In this document: positions 15,712-22,647 of the stretch, one piece after another
Layout: the number at the start of each line of letters is the position of its first letter
Position numbering within the stretch: the first letter of the stretch is position 1
Assembly (NCBI RefSeq): GCF_050729195.1
Contig: NZ_JBOHKS010000195.1
Location: forward strand, 1-22,647
Length of the DNA stretch: 22,647 nucleotides
From: Hypericibacter sp050729195
GTDB lineage: Bacteria; Pseudomonadota; Alphaproteobacteria; Dongiales; Dongiaceae
Direction: 5' to 3'
Notes under the pieces: model-generated
The model's database searches: none
What the model was told of the DNA's origin: nothing
Seen by the model: only the letters and a program-made list of their open reading frames with translations
Translations under genes and position numbers: made by a program

Positions 15712-16533
15712 ATGCCGTTCGCGATCAGTGGAGGCACGCAAATCCACTATGTCGTGGAAGGCAGGGGCGAGCCGATCCTGCTCGTTCCGGGCCTTGGCGG
15801 CGGCACCCGGCAATTGGCGAAAATCAGCGCCGAGCTCGCTTCGACGAATCTGGTCATTACGGTGGATCCGCGCGGCGCCGGGCAGAGCGACAAGCCCGAC
15901 ATGCGTTATGACGGCGCCCTGCTGGCAGCGGACATGGCCGCGGTTCTCGACCATGCCGGCGTCAAGCAGGCCGATTTCGTCGGCATCTCCTTCGGCGGCA
16001 TGATCGGCCAGGAGATGGCGCTGCGGTTTCCGGCCCGGCTGCGCTCGCTCCTGCTGGCCTCTTCCTATGCCAAGTCCGACGTCTGGACCGACCGCATGTG
16101 GCAGGTGCGCGAGACGCTCATCCGCAAGCTGGGCCTGGCCGAGCACTTCAAGCTGGCGGTCATGTTCCTGTTCTCGCCCCGGGCCTTTCGCACCGAGGCC
16201 GGGACCGTGGCGATGATCGAGGCCGCGGTCGGCGCCAATCCGCCCGATCCCGTCGGCTATATGCGCCAACTCGAATTCTGCCGCGATCACGATGCCAGCC
16301 AACGGCTCTCTGGCGTCACCTTGCCGACGCTGGTGGTGCAGGGCGCCGATGACATCCTGGCTTCGCCGATTCAGGGGCGCGAGCTGGCCAAGGCCATTCC
16401 GGGCGCGCAGTACCGCGAGGTCGCGGACGCCGCCCATCTCTTCATGCTGTCGCGGCCGGCCGAGTTCGCCCGGATGATCCGCGATTTTCATTCCGAGTTC
16501 GGGCGCCGGAAGGCGCCGCAGAAGGCGGTGTAG
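15712..16533 (+). CDS. Alpha/beta-fold hydrolase
   Basis: This 273-residue cytoplasmic enzyme has an alpha/beta hydrolase fold: oxyanion-hole region P-G-L-G-G-G (26-31), nucleophile elbow G-I-S-F-G-G (91-96, Ser93), acid in G-A-D-D (211-214) and His242 in D-A-A-H-L-F. A V-D-P-R-G-A-G-Q-S-D motif (51-60) is typical of the 3-oxoadipate enol-lactonase/BioH-like esterase group. A substrate cannot be assigned from these motifs. The ATG at 15712 is preferred because GGAG/GGAGG purine stretches precede it; an in-frame TTG at 15685 would add nine residues. It precedes the ABC importer operon by 97 bp on the same strand, so it may act on an imported or generated ester, amide or lactone. Confidence 0.85.
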   Translation: MPFAISGGTQIHYVVEGRGEPILLVPGLGGGTRQLAKISAELASTNLVITVDPRGAGQSDKPDMRYDGALLAADMAAVLDHAGVKQADFVGISFGGMIGQEMALRFPARLRSLLLASSYAKSDVWTDRMWQVRETLIRKLGLAEHFKLAVMFLFSPRAFRTEAGTVAMIEAAVGANPPDPVGYMRQLEFCRDHDASQRLSGVTLPTLVVQGADDILASPIQGRELAKAIPGAQYREVADAAHLFMLSRPAEFARMIRDFHSEFGRRKAPQKAV

Positions 16534-16545
16534 TGCCAAGGGAGA

Positions 16546-16588
16546 CCGAGGCTAGGGGGACGCCTCGGACTTCCGGCATCGAAGCCGG
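16546..16588 (+). repeat. Two adjacent small hairpins before the importer operon
   Basis: CCGAGGC (16546-16552) pairs perfectly with GCCTCGG (16562-16568) around a 9-nt loop. CCGGC (16573-16577) pairs with GCCGG (16584-16588) around a 6-nt loop. They fill most of the gap between the hydrolase stop and the binding-protein gene. No T-run follows, so they are not clear intrinsic terminators; they could be partial attenuators or end-stabilising structures. Confidence 0.4.
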
Positions 16589-16630
16589 TGCCACAACGAC
16601 CCCGACGGCAGAGCAATAAGGAAAACAGCC

Positions 16631-17851
16631 ATGGCGAAGGAGCAACGGAACATGGGCGGTATCTTGGGAGGCGTGACGAGGCGGCGGTTCGGCAAGATCG
16701 CCGGCGGTGCGGTGATCGGCGGCGCGGTCATGGGCGGACCTTGGATCATCAAGGCGCGCGGCGAGGAGACCATCAAGCTGGGTGGCCTGTTCCACATGAC
16801 CGGCGACGGCTCGATCTGGGGCCCGATGATGGAACAATGCATGGGGTTGGCGGTCGACCAGATCAATGCCGACGGCGGCGTGATGGGCCGGCAGCTGGTG
16901 ATGATCTCCGAGGACGACGCCACCAGCACCGACGTCGTGGTGCAGAAGGGCACCAAGCTGGTGCAGAAGGACGGCGTGAAGGCGATGTTCGGCATCGTCT
17001 ATTCGAGCGTGCGCGCGGCGCTCGCGGCCAATGTCGCGGGACGCTTCAAGGTGCCCTATTTCTACCCGACCTACTGGGAGAGCCAGACCTCCTGCGGTCG
17101 CTATTTCATCTCGATGGGCGCCATTCCCAACCAGCAGCTCGACTTCTTCATCCCCTTCCTGATGGAAAAGTTCGGCCCCAACTTCTATTGCGTCGGCCAG
17201 GACTACAACTGGCCGCAAGTCTCGATCGCGTATATCGAAGGCCTGCTGCAGCAGCATGGCGGCAAGCTGGTCGGCAAGGAGTTCGTGCCCTTCGACCAGA
17301 GCGACTGGTCGTCGATCATCCAGCGTATCAAGGGGGCGAAGCCCAACGTGTTCTTCCCCTTCATCGGCGGCAACGGCCTGATCGCCTGCCTCAAGCAGTA
17401 TTACGATTTCGGCTTCGACGGCACCGCGGTGGCGGCGACGCTGATGGACGAGATGTACGTGCCGGCCTTCGAGCCCGAGCTGCGCAAGGGCATGCATTGC
17501 TCGGTCTCCTATCTGATGGAGCTCGACAATCCGGTGAACAAGGCCTTCGTCGCCGCCTTCAAGAAGAAGTACGGCGCCGATGCGATTCTGAACAATATGG
17601 GCGAAGGCCTCTATGACAGCGTCCATGTCTGGAAGCTGGCGGTCGAGAAGGCCGGCTCCCTCGACATCGAGAAGACGGTCGATGCCTTGGGCGGCATCAG
17701 CTACAACGCGCCCCAGGGCGAGATCAGCATCGACGGCAAATCGAACCATGCGGCGCTGCACCAGATCATCGCCGAGGTCCGGGCCGACGGCGGCTTCACC
17801 ATCCTGAAGGACTTCGGTAAGGTCGCAGCGAAGACCGACTGCGTGGTTTGA
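16631..17851 (+). CDS. HAAT-family ABC transporter substrate-binding protein (urea/short-chain amide group), Tat-exported
   Basis: This 406-residue protein should bind an amino acid, amide or urea-like solute in the periplasm. A twin-arginine motif T-R-R-R-F-G (16-21) leads a glycine-rich hydrophobic segment ending near K-A-R-G. The mature part is a periplasmic binding protein of the Leu/Ile/Val-AmiC type (Peripla_BP_5/6), with I-K-L-G-G-L-F-H-M-T-G at the start, and an E-S-Q/Y-F-Y-P-T-Y region and G-Q-D-Y-N-W-P that recall the UrtA/FmdD/AmiC subgroup. An AAGGA site lies 8 nt before the ATG. It heads a five-gene transporter operon. The urea/amide assignment rests on subgroup resemblance of this protein and of the ATPases; no urease or amidase gene is next to it, so other small nitrogenous ligands remain possible. 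Confidence 0.87.
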   Translation: MAKEQRNMGGILGGVTRRRFGKIAGGAVIGGAVMGGPWIIKARGEETIKLGGLFHMTGDGSIWGPMMEQCMGLAVDQINADGGVMGRQLVMISEDDATSTDVVVQKGTKLVQKDGVKAMFGIVYSSVRAALAANVAGRFKVPYFYPTYWESQTSCGRYFISMGAIPNQQLDFFIPFLMEKFGPNFYCVGQDYNWPQVSIAYIEGLLQQHGGKLVGKEFVPFDQSDWSSIIQRIKGAKPNVFFPFIGGNGLIACLKQYYDFGFDGTAVAATLMDEMYVPAFEPELRKGMHCSVSYLMELDNPVNKAFVAAFKKKYGADAILNNMGEGLYDSVHVWKLAVEKAGSLDIEKTVDALGGISYNAPQGEISIDGKSNHAALHQIIAEVRADGGFTILKDFGKVAAKTDCVV

Positions 17852-17872
17852 ACGGACGTCCCTGACTGCCAG

Positions 17873-17900
17873 GCGGGAGGGGCCGGCCGGCCTCTCCCGC
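17873..17900 (+). repeat. Strong intra-operon hairpin between binding-protein and permease genes
   Basis: A 28-nt palindrome with halves GCGGGAGGGGCCGG and CCGGCCTCTCCCGC folds into a 12-bp stem with a single G-U pair and a GGCC loop. It lies 21 bp after the binding-protein stop and 81 bp before the permease start. There is no T-run, so it is better read as an mRNA 3'-end stabiliser or partial terminator, which would raise binding-protein expression above that of the membrane subunits. Confidence 0.6.
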
Positions 17901-17966
17901 GATCTGTCTGAGCTTCTCGCCTGACCGCCGCCGCCCCTTTCGCGCCGACCCCCTTTCTTGCCGACC

Positions 17967-17973
17967 GAGGTGA
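17967..17973 (+). promoter_or_regulatory. Ribosome binding site deciding the LivH-type start
   Basis: GAGGTGA, nearly the full anti-Shine-Dalgarno complement, lies 8 nt before a GTG at 17982. It supports GTG over the upstream in-frame TTG at 17958, which would place the site inside the gene. Confidence 0.7.
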
Positions 17974-17981
17974 TACCCCCC

Positions 17982-18839
17982 GTGGAGCCTGTCGTCATTC
18001 AGCTGCTCAACGGGCTGAGCATCGCGTCGATCCTGATCATGGTTTCGCTGGGTCTGGCCGTGATCTTCGGCATGCTCGGCATCATCAATCTCGCCCATGG
18101 CGAGTTCTTCATGCTGGGCGCCTATTGCGTCGCCACCGCGACCGCCTGGGGCCTCTCGCCCTGGTGGGGCATCGCCGCCGCGCCCATCGTCGTCGGGCTG
18201 GTCGGCATGGCGGCGCAGCAGACCATCATCAAGCCGCTCTATCGCCGTCCGCTCGACACGCTGCTCGCCACCTGGGGTCTGTCGATCGTGATCCGCCAGG
18301 TGGTGCGGCTGATCTATGGCTCGGGCCAGATGATGGCGGGCTCCCTCATCACCGGCAGCACCAGCCTGTTCGGCTTCAGCTACCCGACCTATCGGCTCTT
18401 CATCATCCTCGTGACAGTCGCGATCGTCGCCCTCACCTTCCTGCTCTATTTCCGCAGCGATTTCGGCCTGCGCATCCGCATGGTGATCGCCAACCGCTCG
18501 ATGGCGGGGGCCCTCGGCGTGAACACCCAGTCGACCGATCTCTGGGCCTTCACCGTCGCCGCCGCCATGGTGGGCTTCGCCGGCGCCATCATGAGCCCGC
18601 TGATCGTCATCAACCCCGACATGGGCCTCGCCTATCTGTCGCGCGCGTTCATCGTCGTCATCATCGGCGGCATCGGGCATCTCTATGGCGTGGTCGCCGG
18701 CGGTGTCGCCATCGGCGGCACCGAGGCCGCCCTCTCCTTCTATCTGCGCCCCGTGGTGGCCCAGATTCTGGTGGTCTTCATCGCGGTCGTGCTGATCCGC
18801 ATCCGGCCGCAGGGCCTGACCGGCGGGCCGCGGGGCTGA
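17982..18839 (+). CDS. HAAT-family ABC transporter permease, LivH/UrtB type
   Basis: This 285-residue inner-membrane permease belongs to the branched-chain amino acid/urea permease superfamily (BPD_transp_2). It has about eight hydrophobic segments, an early G-L-A-V-I-F-G-M-L-G-I-I-N-L-A-H-G-E-F motif characteristic of LivH proteins, and I-G-G-I-G-H-L-Y-G-V-V near its end. It lacks the long N-terminal periplasmic domain found in many UrtB proteins. The GTG start is chosen on the strong GAGGTGA site. It is separated from the next gene by 2 bp and forms a heterodimeric pore with the LivM-type subunit encoded there. Confidence 0.92.
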   Translation: MEPVVIQLLNGLSIASILIMVSLGLAVIFGMLGIINLAHGEFFMLGAYCVATATAWGLSPWWGIAAAPIVVGLVGMAAQQTIIKPLYRRPLDTLLATWGLSIVIRQVVRLIYGSGQMMAGSLITGSTSLFGFSYPTYRLFIILVTVAIVALTFLLYFRSDFGLRIRMVIANRSMAGALGVNTQSTDLWAFTVAAAMVGFAGAIMSPLIVINPDMGLAYLSRAFIVVIIGGIGHLYGVVAGGVAIGGTEAALSFYLRPVVAQILVVFIAVVLIRIRPQGLTGGPRG

Positions 18840-18841
18840 AC

Positions 18842-19857
18842 ATGGCGACCATGACGAAATCCCCGGCGCCCGCGCGTCCGCTCCTTGCCCGCTTGCTAGG
18901 CTCCGCGGCGCTGCTCTTCCTCTTGGTGTTTCCGGCCATCGCCAGCGACTACGAGGTCGGGCTGCTCGGAAAATTCCTGGTCTTCGGCATCTTCGCCCTC
19001 AGCCTCGATCTGATCTGGGGCTTCAGCGGCGTGGTCAATTTCGGCCATGCGATCTTCTTCGGCGCCGGCGCCTATGCGATGGGAATCCTGCTGAAAGCCC
19101 TGCCCTTCGCCGGCGCCACCTATATCGCGGCCCTGGGCGGCGTGCTGTTCCCGGCGCTGCTGGCGCTGGGCATGGGCTATCTCCTCTTCTATGGCCGCGT
19201 GTCGGGCGTGTTCTTCGGCGTGGTGACCCTGGCCCTCACCGGGGCGGTCCATTCGATCATCATCGTGAATGGCAATCTCACCGGCGGCATGAACGGACTC
19301 TATGGCTATCCGACGCCGACGCTGGGCATTCCCGGCGTCTGGGAGATCAACTGGTACGAGGCCAATGTCTCCTACTACACGGCCGTGGCCGGCAGTGTCG
19401 GCTGCCTCGCCTTGTCGCGCTGGCTGGTGAAGAGTGATTTCGGCCGCGCGCTGGGCGCCATCCGCGAGAACGAGGACCGCGCGGCCTTCCTCGGTTACGA
19501 CGTGCCGCAGATCAAGCTCATCATCTTCACCATCGCCTGTGCCATGGCCGGTTTGAGCGGCGTGCTCTATGTCCCGATCGGCTTCATCTCGCCCGACCTC
19601 ATCGGCGTCACCATGTCGGCCTCGGTGCTGGTCTGGGTCGCCGTCGGCGGGCGCGGCACGCTCATCGGCGCCTTCATCGGCGCGCTGCTGGTGAACTATC
19701 TCCAGACGCTTCTATCGGATGCTTTCGTCGTGCTGTGGCTCCTGCTGGTGGGACTCTTCTTCATCCTGGTGGTGCTGTTCTGGCCCGGCGGCATCGTCGG
19801 GCTGGCCCGGCATGAGTGGCTCAGGGTGCGGCTGCAACGGCTGGGGCTGGTGGCACG

Positions 19858-19861
<4 letters not shown>
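18842..19861 (+). CDS. HAAT-family ABC transporter permease, LivM/UrtC type
   Basis: This 339-residue inner-membrane permease has about nine to ten hydrophobic segments and the LivM signature region L-D-L-I-W-G-F-S-G-V-V-N-F-G-H-A (about 54-69), followed later by the cytoplasmic E-N-E-D-R-A-A-F-L-G-Y-D loop (about 211-222) that contacts the ATPases, and V-G-G-R-G-T-L-I-G near residue 265. The ATG lies 2 bp after the LivH-type stop; a second ATG nine bases downstream is possible. Its TGA stop overlaps the next ATG (ATGA), coupling translation to the first ATPase gene. It pairs with the LivH-type protein. Confidence 0.92.
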
Positions 19862-20600
<739 letters not shown>

Positions 20601-20601
<1 letters not shown>

Positions 20602-21344
20602 TGCTCCTCGAGCTCGCTCAGGTCGAGGTCGCCTACCGGCAGAGCCTGATCTGCCAGGGCGTCAGCCTCGCCGTCGACCGCAAGGAGGTGGTCTGCCTCC
20701 TGGGCCGCAATGGCGTGGGCAAGACCACGCTGATGCGCAGCCTGATGGGCATCCTCCCCAACCGCGCCGGCAAGATCCTGTTCGATGGTCAGGATATGAC
20801 CCACCTGCCGAGCCATGAGCGCGCCAGGCGGGGCATGGCCTATGTCCCGCAGGGCCGCCTCGTCTTCCCGCAGCTGACCGTGGCGGAGAACCTCCGCAGC
20901 GGCACGCTGATCGGCGAGGCGGCGGCCAGGAAGCGCGCCGGCTTCGGCCCGGTCGACGAGAGCGTGTTCGGCTATTTCCCGATCCTGCGGGAGCGGCTGG
21001 GTCAGCGTGCCGGCACGCTCAGCGGCGGCGAGCAGCAGATGCTGGCGCTGGGCCGGGCCTTGGCGGCGAATCCCCGCCTGCTGCTGCTGGACGAGCCCTC
21101 CGAGGGCATCCAGCCCTCGATCGTGCAGCAGATCCGCGACATCATCGCCCGCATCGCGGTGGAGCGGAATCTGGCCGTGCTGCTGGTCGAGCAGAACCTC
21201 AAATTCGCGACCGGCGCCTCGACCCGCGGCTATGTCATGGACAAGGGCCAGATCGTCGCCGAGGGCAGCGTCGCCGAGCTTGCCAAGGACGCCGTGGTCT
21301 CGCAGCATCTGACCTTTGTCGAGGAAAAGCGCCAGACCGTCTGA
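20601..21344 (+). CDS. HAAT-family ABC transporter ATP-binding protein, LivF/UrtE type
   Basis: This 247-residue cytoplasmic ATPase has Walker A GRNGVGKTT (35-43), signature LSGGEQQ (140-146), Walker B LLLLDEPSEGIQP (160-172) and V-E-Q (196-198) at the switch position, where many LivF/UrtE proteins carry Gln in place of His. The G-R-N-G-V-G-K and D-E-P-S-E-G-I-Q-P motifs favour the UrtE branch. An AGGAGG ribosome site lies 4 nt before the ATG inside the preceding gene, and TGATG overlaps stop and start. It closes the transporter operon proper; a dehydrogenase gene follows 18 bp later. Confidence 0.92.
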
Positions 21345-21362
21345 GGCTCGAGGGTGACTGTC

Positions 21363-22190
21363 ATGAAACATGTCTTGATCACGGGCTGCTCGTCCGGCCT
21401 GGGGGAAGCCGCGGTCCTGCGGCTGGCCACGGCCGGCTACCGCGTGACCGGCACGGTTCGCCGCCAACCCGACGCCGACCGCCTCGCGGCCGCAACTGGA
21501 CCCGATGCCAGTTGGATCATCATGGACGTGACCGACGACCGGTCGGTGCGCGACGGGCTCGGCGGATTGGTCGAGCGCCGCGGCGCACCGGACGTGCTGG
21601 TCAACAATGTGGGCGTGCCCTGCCTGGGCTCGATGGAAGAGCTGCGGATTCCCGATTTCCGCGCGGCCATCGAGACCAACGTGATCGGCGCGCTACGGGT
21701 CTATCAGGCCATCGCCCCCGCCATGCGAAGGCGCGGCTCGGGCCAGATCGTCAATCTCAGTTCCTCGATCGGGGCCGCCGCCCTGCCGATCTATGGCGGC
21801 TACTGCGCGACGAAATTCGCGCTCGAGGCCATGAGCGAGGCGATGCGCTATGAGCTGGCGCCTTTCGGCGTGGTGGTGAACGTCCTGCAGCCCGGCATCA
21901 TCGCGACACCCTTCCGCGCCAAGAAGCAGGTCCAGCGGAACGAGCGGATTCCGGCCAATTCGCCTTATGGGAACCGACTGGACAACCCCTCGCCACCCGA
22001 CTTGCTGGAGCGGATCAGCACGCCGAACGAAGTGGCCGCCGCTCTCCAGGAGCTGATCGAGACACCCAAGGGCGAGTTCCGCCGCATCTGCGGACGCGAT
22101 GCCCAGGCCTTCCTCGAGACACGCCGGAAGCTGGACGATGGCGCCTTCGAGCGCCTTCTCACGACCAAGGGCTACGCCGCGATCCCCTGA
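21363..22190 (+). CDS. Short-chain dehydrogenase/reductase downstream of the importer
   Basis: This 275-residue SDR has cofactor motif T-G-C-S-S-G-L-G (7-14), N-N-V-G (81-84, Val in place of the usual Ala), catalytic Ser in N-L-S-S-S (131-135), and Y147-x3-K151. Arginines R33-R34 after the second strand suggest NADP(H). The start at 21363 is chosen because GAGGGTGA lies about 8 nt upstream; an in-frame GTG at 21354 falls within that purine stretch. The 18-bp gap after the second ATPase gene makes co-transcription with the importer very likely, so it may act on the imported compound or its product. The substrate cannot be inferred. The next gene converges only 14 bp away. Confidence 0.87.
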   Translation: MKHVLITGCSSGLGEAAVLRLATAGYRVTGTVRRQPDADRLAAATGPDASWIIMDVTDDRSVRDGLGGLVERRGAPDVLVNNVGVPCLGSMEELRIPDFRAAIETNVIGALRVYQAIAPAMRRRGSGQIVNLSSSIGAAALPIYGGYCATKFALEAMSEAMRYELAPFGVVVNVLQPGIIATPFRAKKQVQRNERIPANSPYGNRLDNPSPPDLLERISTPNEVAAALQELIETPKGEFRRICGRDAQAFLETRRKLDDGAFERLLTTKGYAAIP

Positions 22191-22204
22191 GCGCGCCGGG
22201 GGCC

Positions 22205-22647
22205 CTACTCCGCAACGGCGCGGCGATGGCTCTGCGGCGCCTGGGGCGGCTTGTGATACTGGCCGTCCTTCATGATCATGAGGAAGCGGTCGCGATCCAG
22301 GAAGAGCTGGAGATTCGCCAGCGGATCGCCGTCGATCAGGAGCAGATCGGCCAGATAGCCCGGCTTCACCTGGCCCAGCTTCTCGACGCGATAGGCCTGG
22401 CCGCCATAGGCCGTGGCGGCGCGCAGCGCCTCCCAGGGCGCAAAGCCGAAATAATTCACGAAATGCTGCAGGTCGCGCGCATCGGTGCCGAGCGGGATCA
22501 TCTTGAAGCCGTAATCGCCGAAGGGCAGCACCTTGATGCCGGCGGCGCGCATCTTGATCATGTTCTCGATCGTGGCGTCGAACTCGCGCTTGTTGCCGAT
22601 GCGCTCCGACATTTCCTGGGTGATGCCCCAGGGCTCGCCCTCGAAAT
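22205..22647 (-). CDS. Amidohydrolase-family protein, C-terminal part (5' end beyond window)
   Basis: The frame is open through the right edge, and residues upstream of the first in-window ATG (F-E-G-E-P-W-G-I-T-Q-E) look like continuing protein, so the ATG at 22612 is internal. The visible 147 residues match the end of a metal-dependent amidohydrolase of the imidazolonepropionase-like group: G-D-Y-G-F with a probable catalytic Asp, L-R-A-A-T-A-Y-G-G-Q-A, and G-Q-V-K-P-G-Y-L-A-D-L-L-L-I-D-G-D-P-L-A, the typical return to the composite beta domain. Such enzymes cleave C-N bonds in cyclic or acyclic amides. It converges on the importer operon with only 14 bp between stops and no evident terminator. 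The metal-binding His-x-His motif lies outside the window. Confidence 0.85.
   Translation of the reverse strand, partial: FEGEPWGITQEMSERIGNKREFDATIENMIKMRAAGIKVLPFGDYGFKMIPLGTDARDLQHFVNYFGFAPWEALRAATAYGGQAYRVEKLGQVKPGYLADLLLIDGDPLANLQLFLDRDRFLMIMKDGQYHKPPQAPQSHRRAVAE

Noticed and set aside
18125..18841. Upstream extension of the LivM-type frame
   Set aside because: It overlaps the LivH-type gene out of phase; the ATG 2 bp after that gene's stop gives a normal LivM N-terminus.

Overview
The window is a GC-rich, densely packed bacterial chromosome segment with strongly G/C-biased third codon positions, several 4-bp gene overlaps and many ABC-transporter and dehydrogenase genes. This fits a soil or plant-associated Alphaproteobacterium (Rhodospirillales/Hyphomicrobiales-like). 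That assignment is inferred from composition and gene content; there is no rRNA or other phylogenetic marker. I see no tRNA, rRNA, CRISPR array, insertion sequence, phage gene or integration scar.

Region 1 (1-10407) looks like a catabolic uptake island for a sugar, polyol or related hydroxylated compound. A minus-strand run, read from 8051 leftward, encodes a HisD-family dehydrogenase (HpsN-like rather than biosynthetic HisD), a metallo-beta-lactamase-fold hydrolase, a Tat-exported sugar-binding protein, an RbsA-type double ATPase, an RbsC-type permease, and a second, unrelated Tat-exported family-1 binding protein whose partners probably lie beyond the left edge. A LacI-family repressor gene diverges from this run. 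The 477-bp intergenic region between them contains a near-perfect LacI-type operator at 8320-8333. A short-chain dehydrogenase converges on the repressor gene.

Region 2 (10476-14326) is a cell-envelope pair on the minus strand: an MltF-type lytic transglycosylase overlapping by 4 bp a large multi-membrane-span MscS-family mechanosensitive channel.

Region 3 (14540-16533, plus strand) holds an L-aspartate dehydrogenase-like gene and an alpha/beta hydrolase.

Region 4 (16631-22190, plus strand) is a complete five-gene HAAT-type ABC importer: binding protein, two permeases and two ATPases. Its ATPases resemble UrtD/UrtE and its binding protein the amide/urea group. A short-chain dehydrogenase follows 18 bp downstream. 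A long perfect-or-wobble hairpin separates the binding-protein gene from the permease genes. The right edge cuts a minus-strand amidohydrolase gene.

Nothing here is a clearly new kind of system. The most distinctive item is the LacI-controlled HisD-like/MBL/dual-transporter cluster, whose substrate cannot be read from sequence alone.
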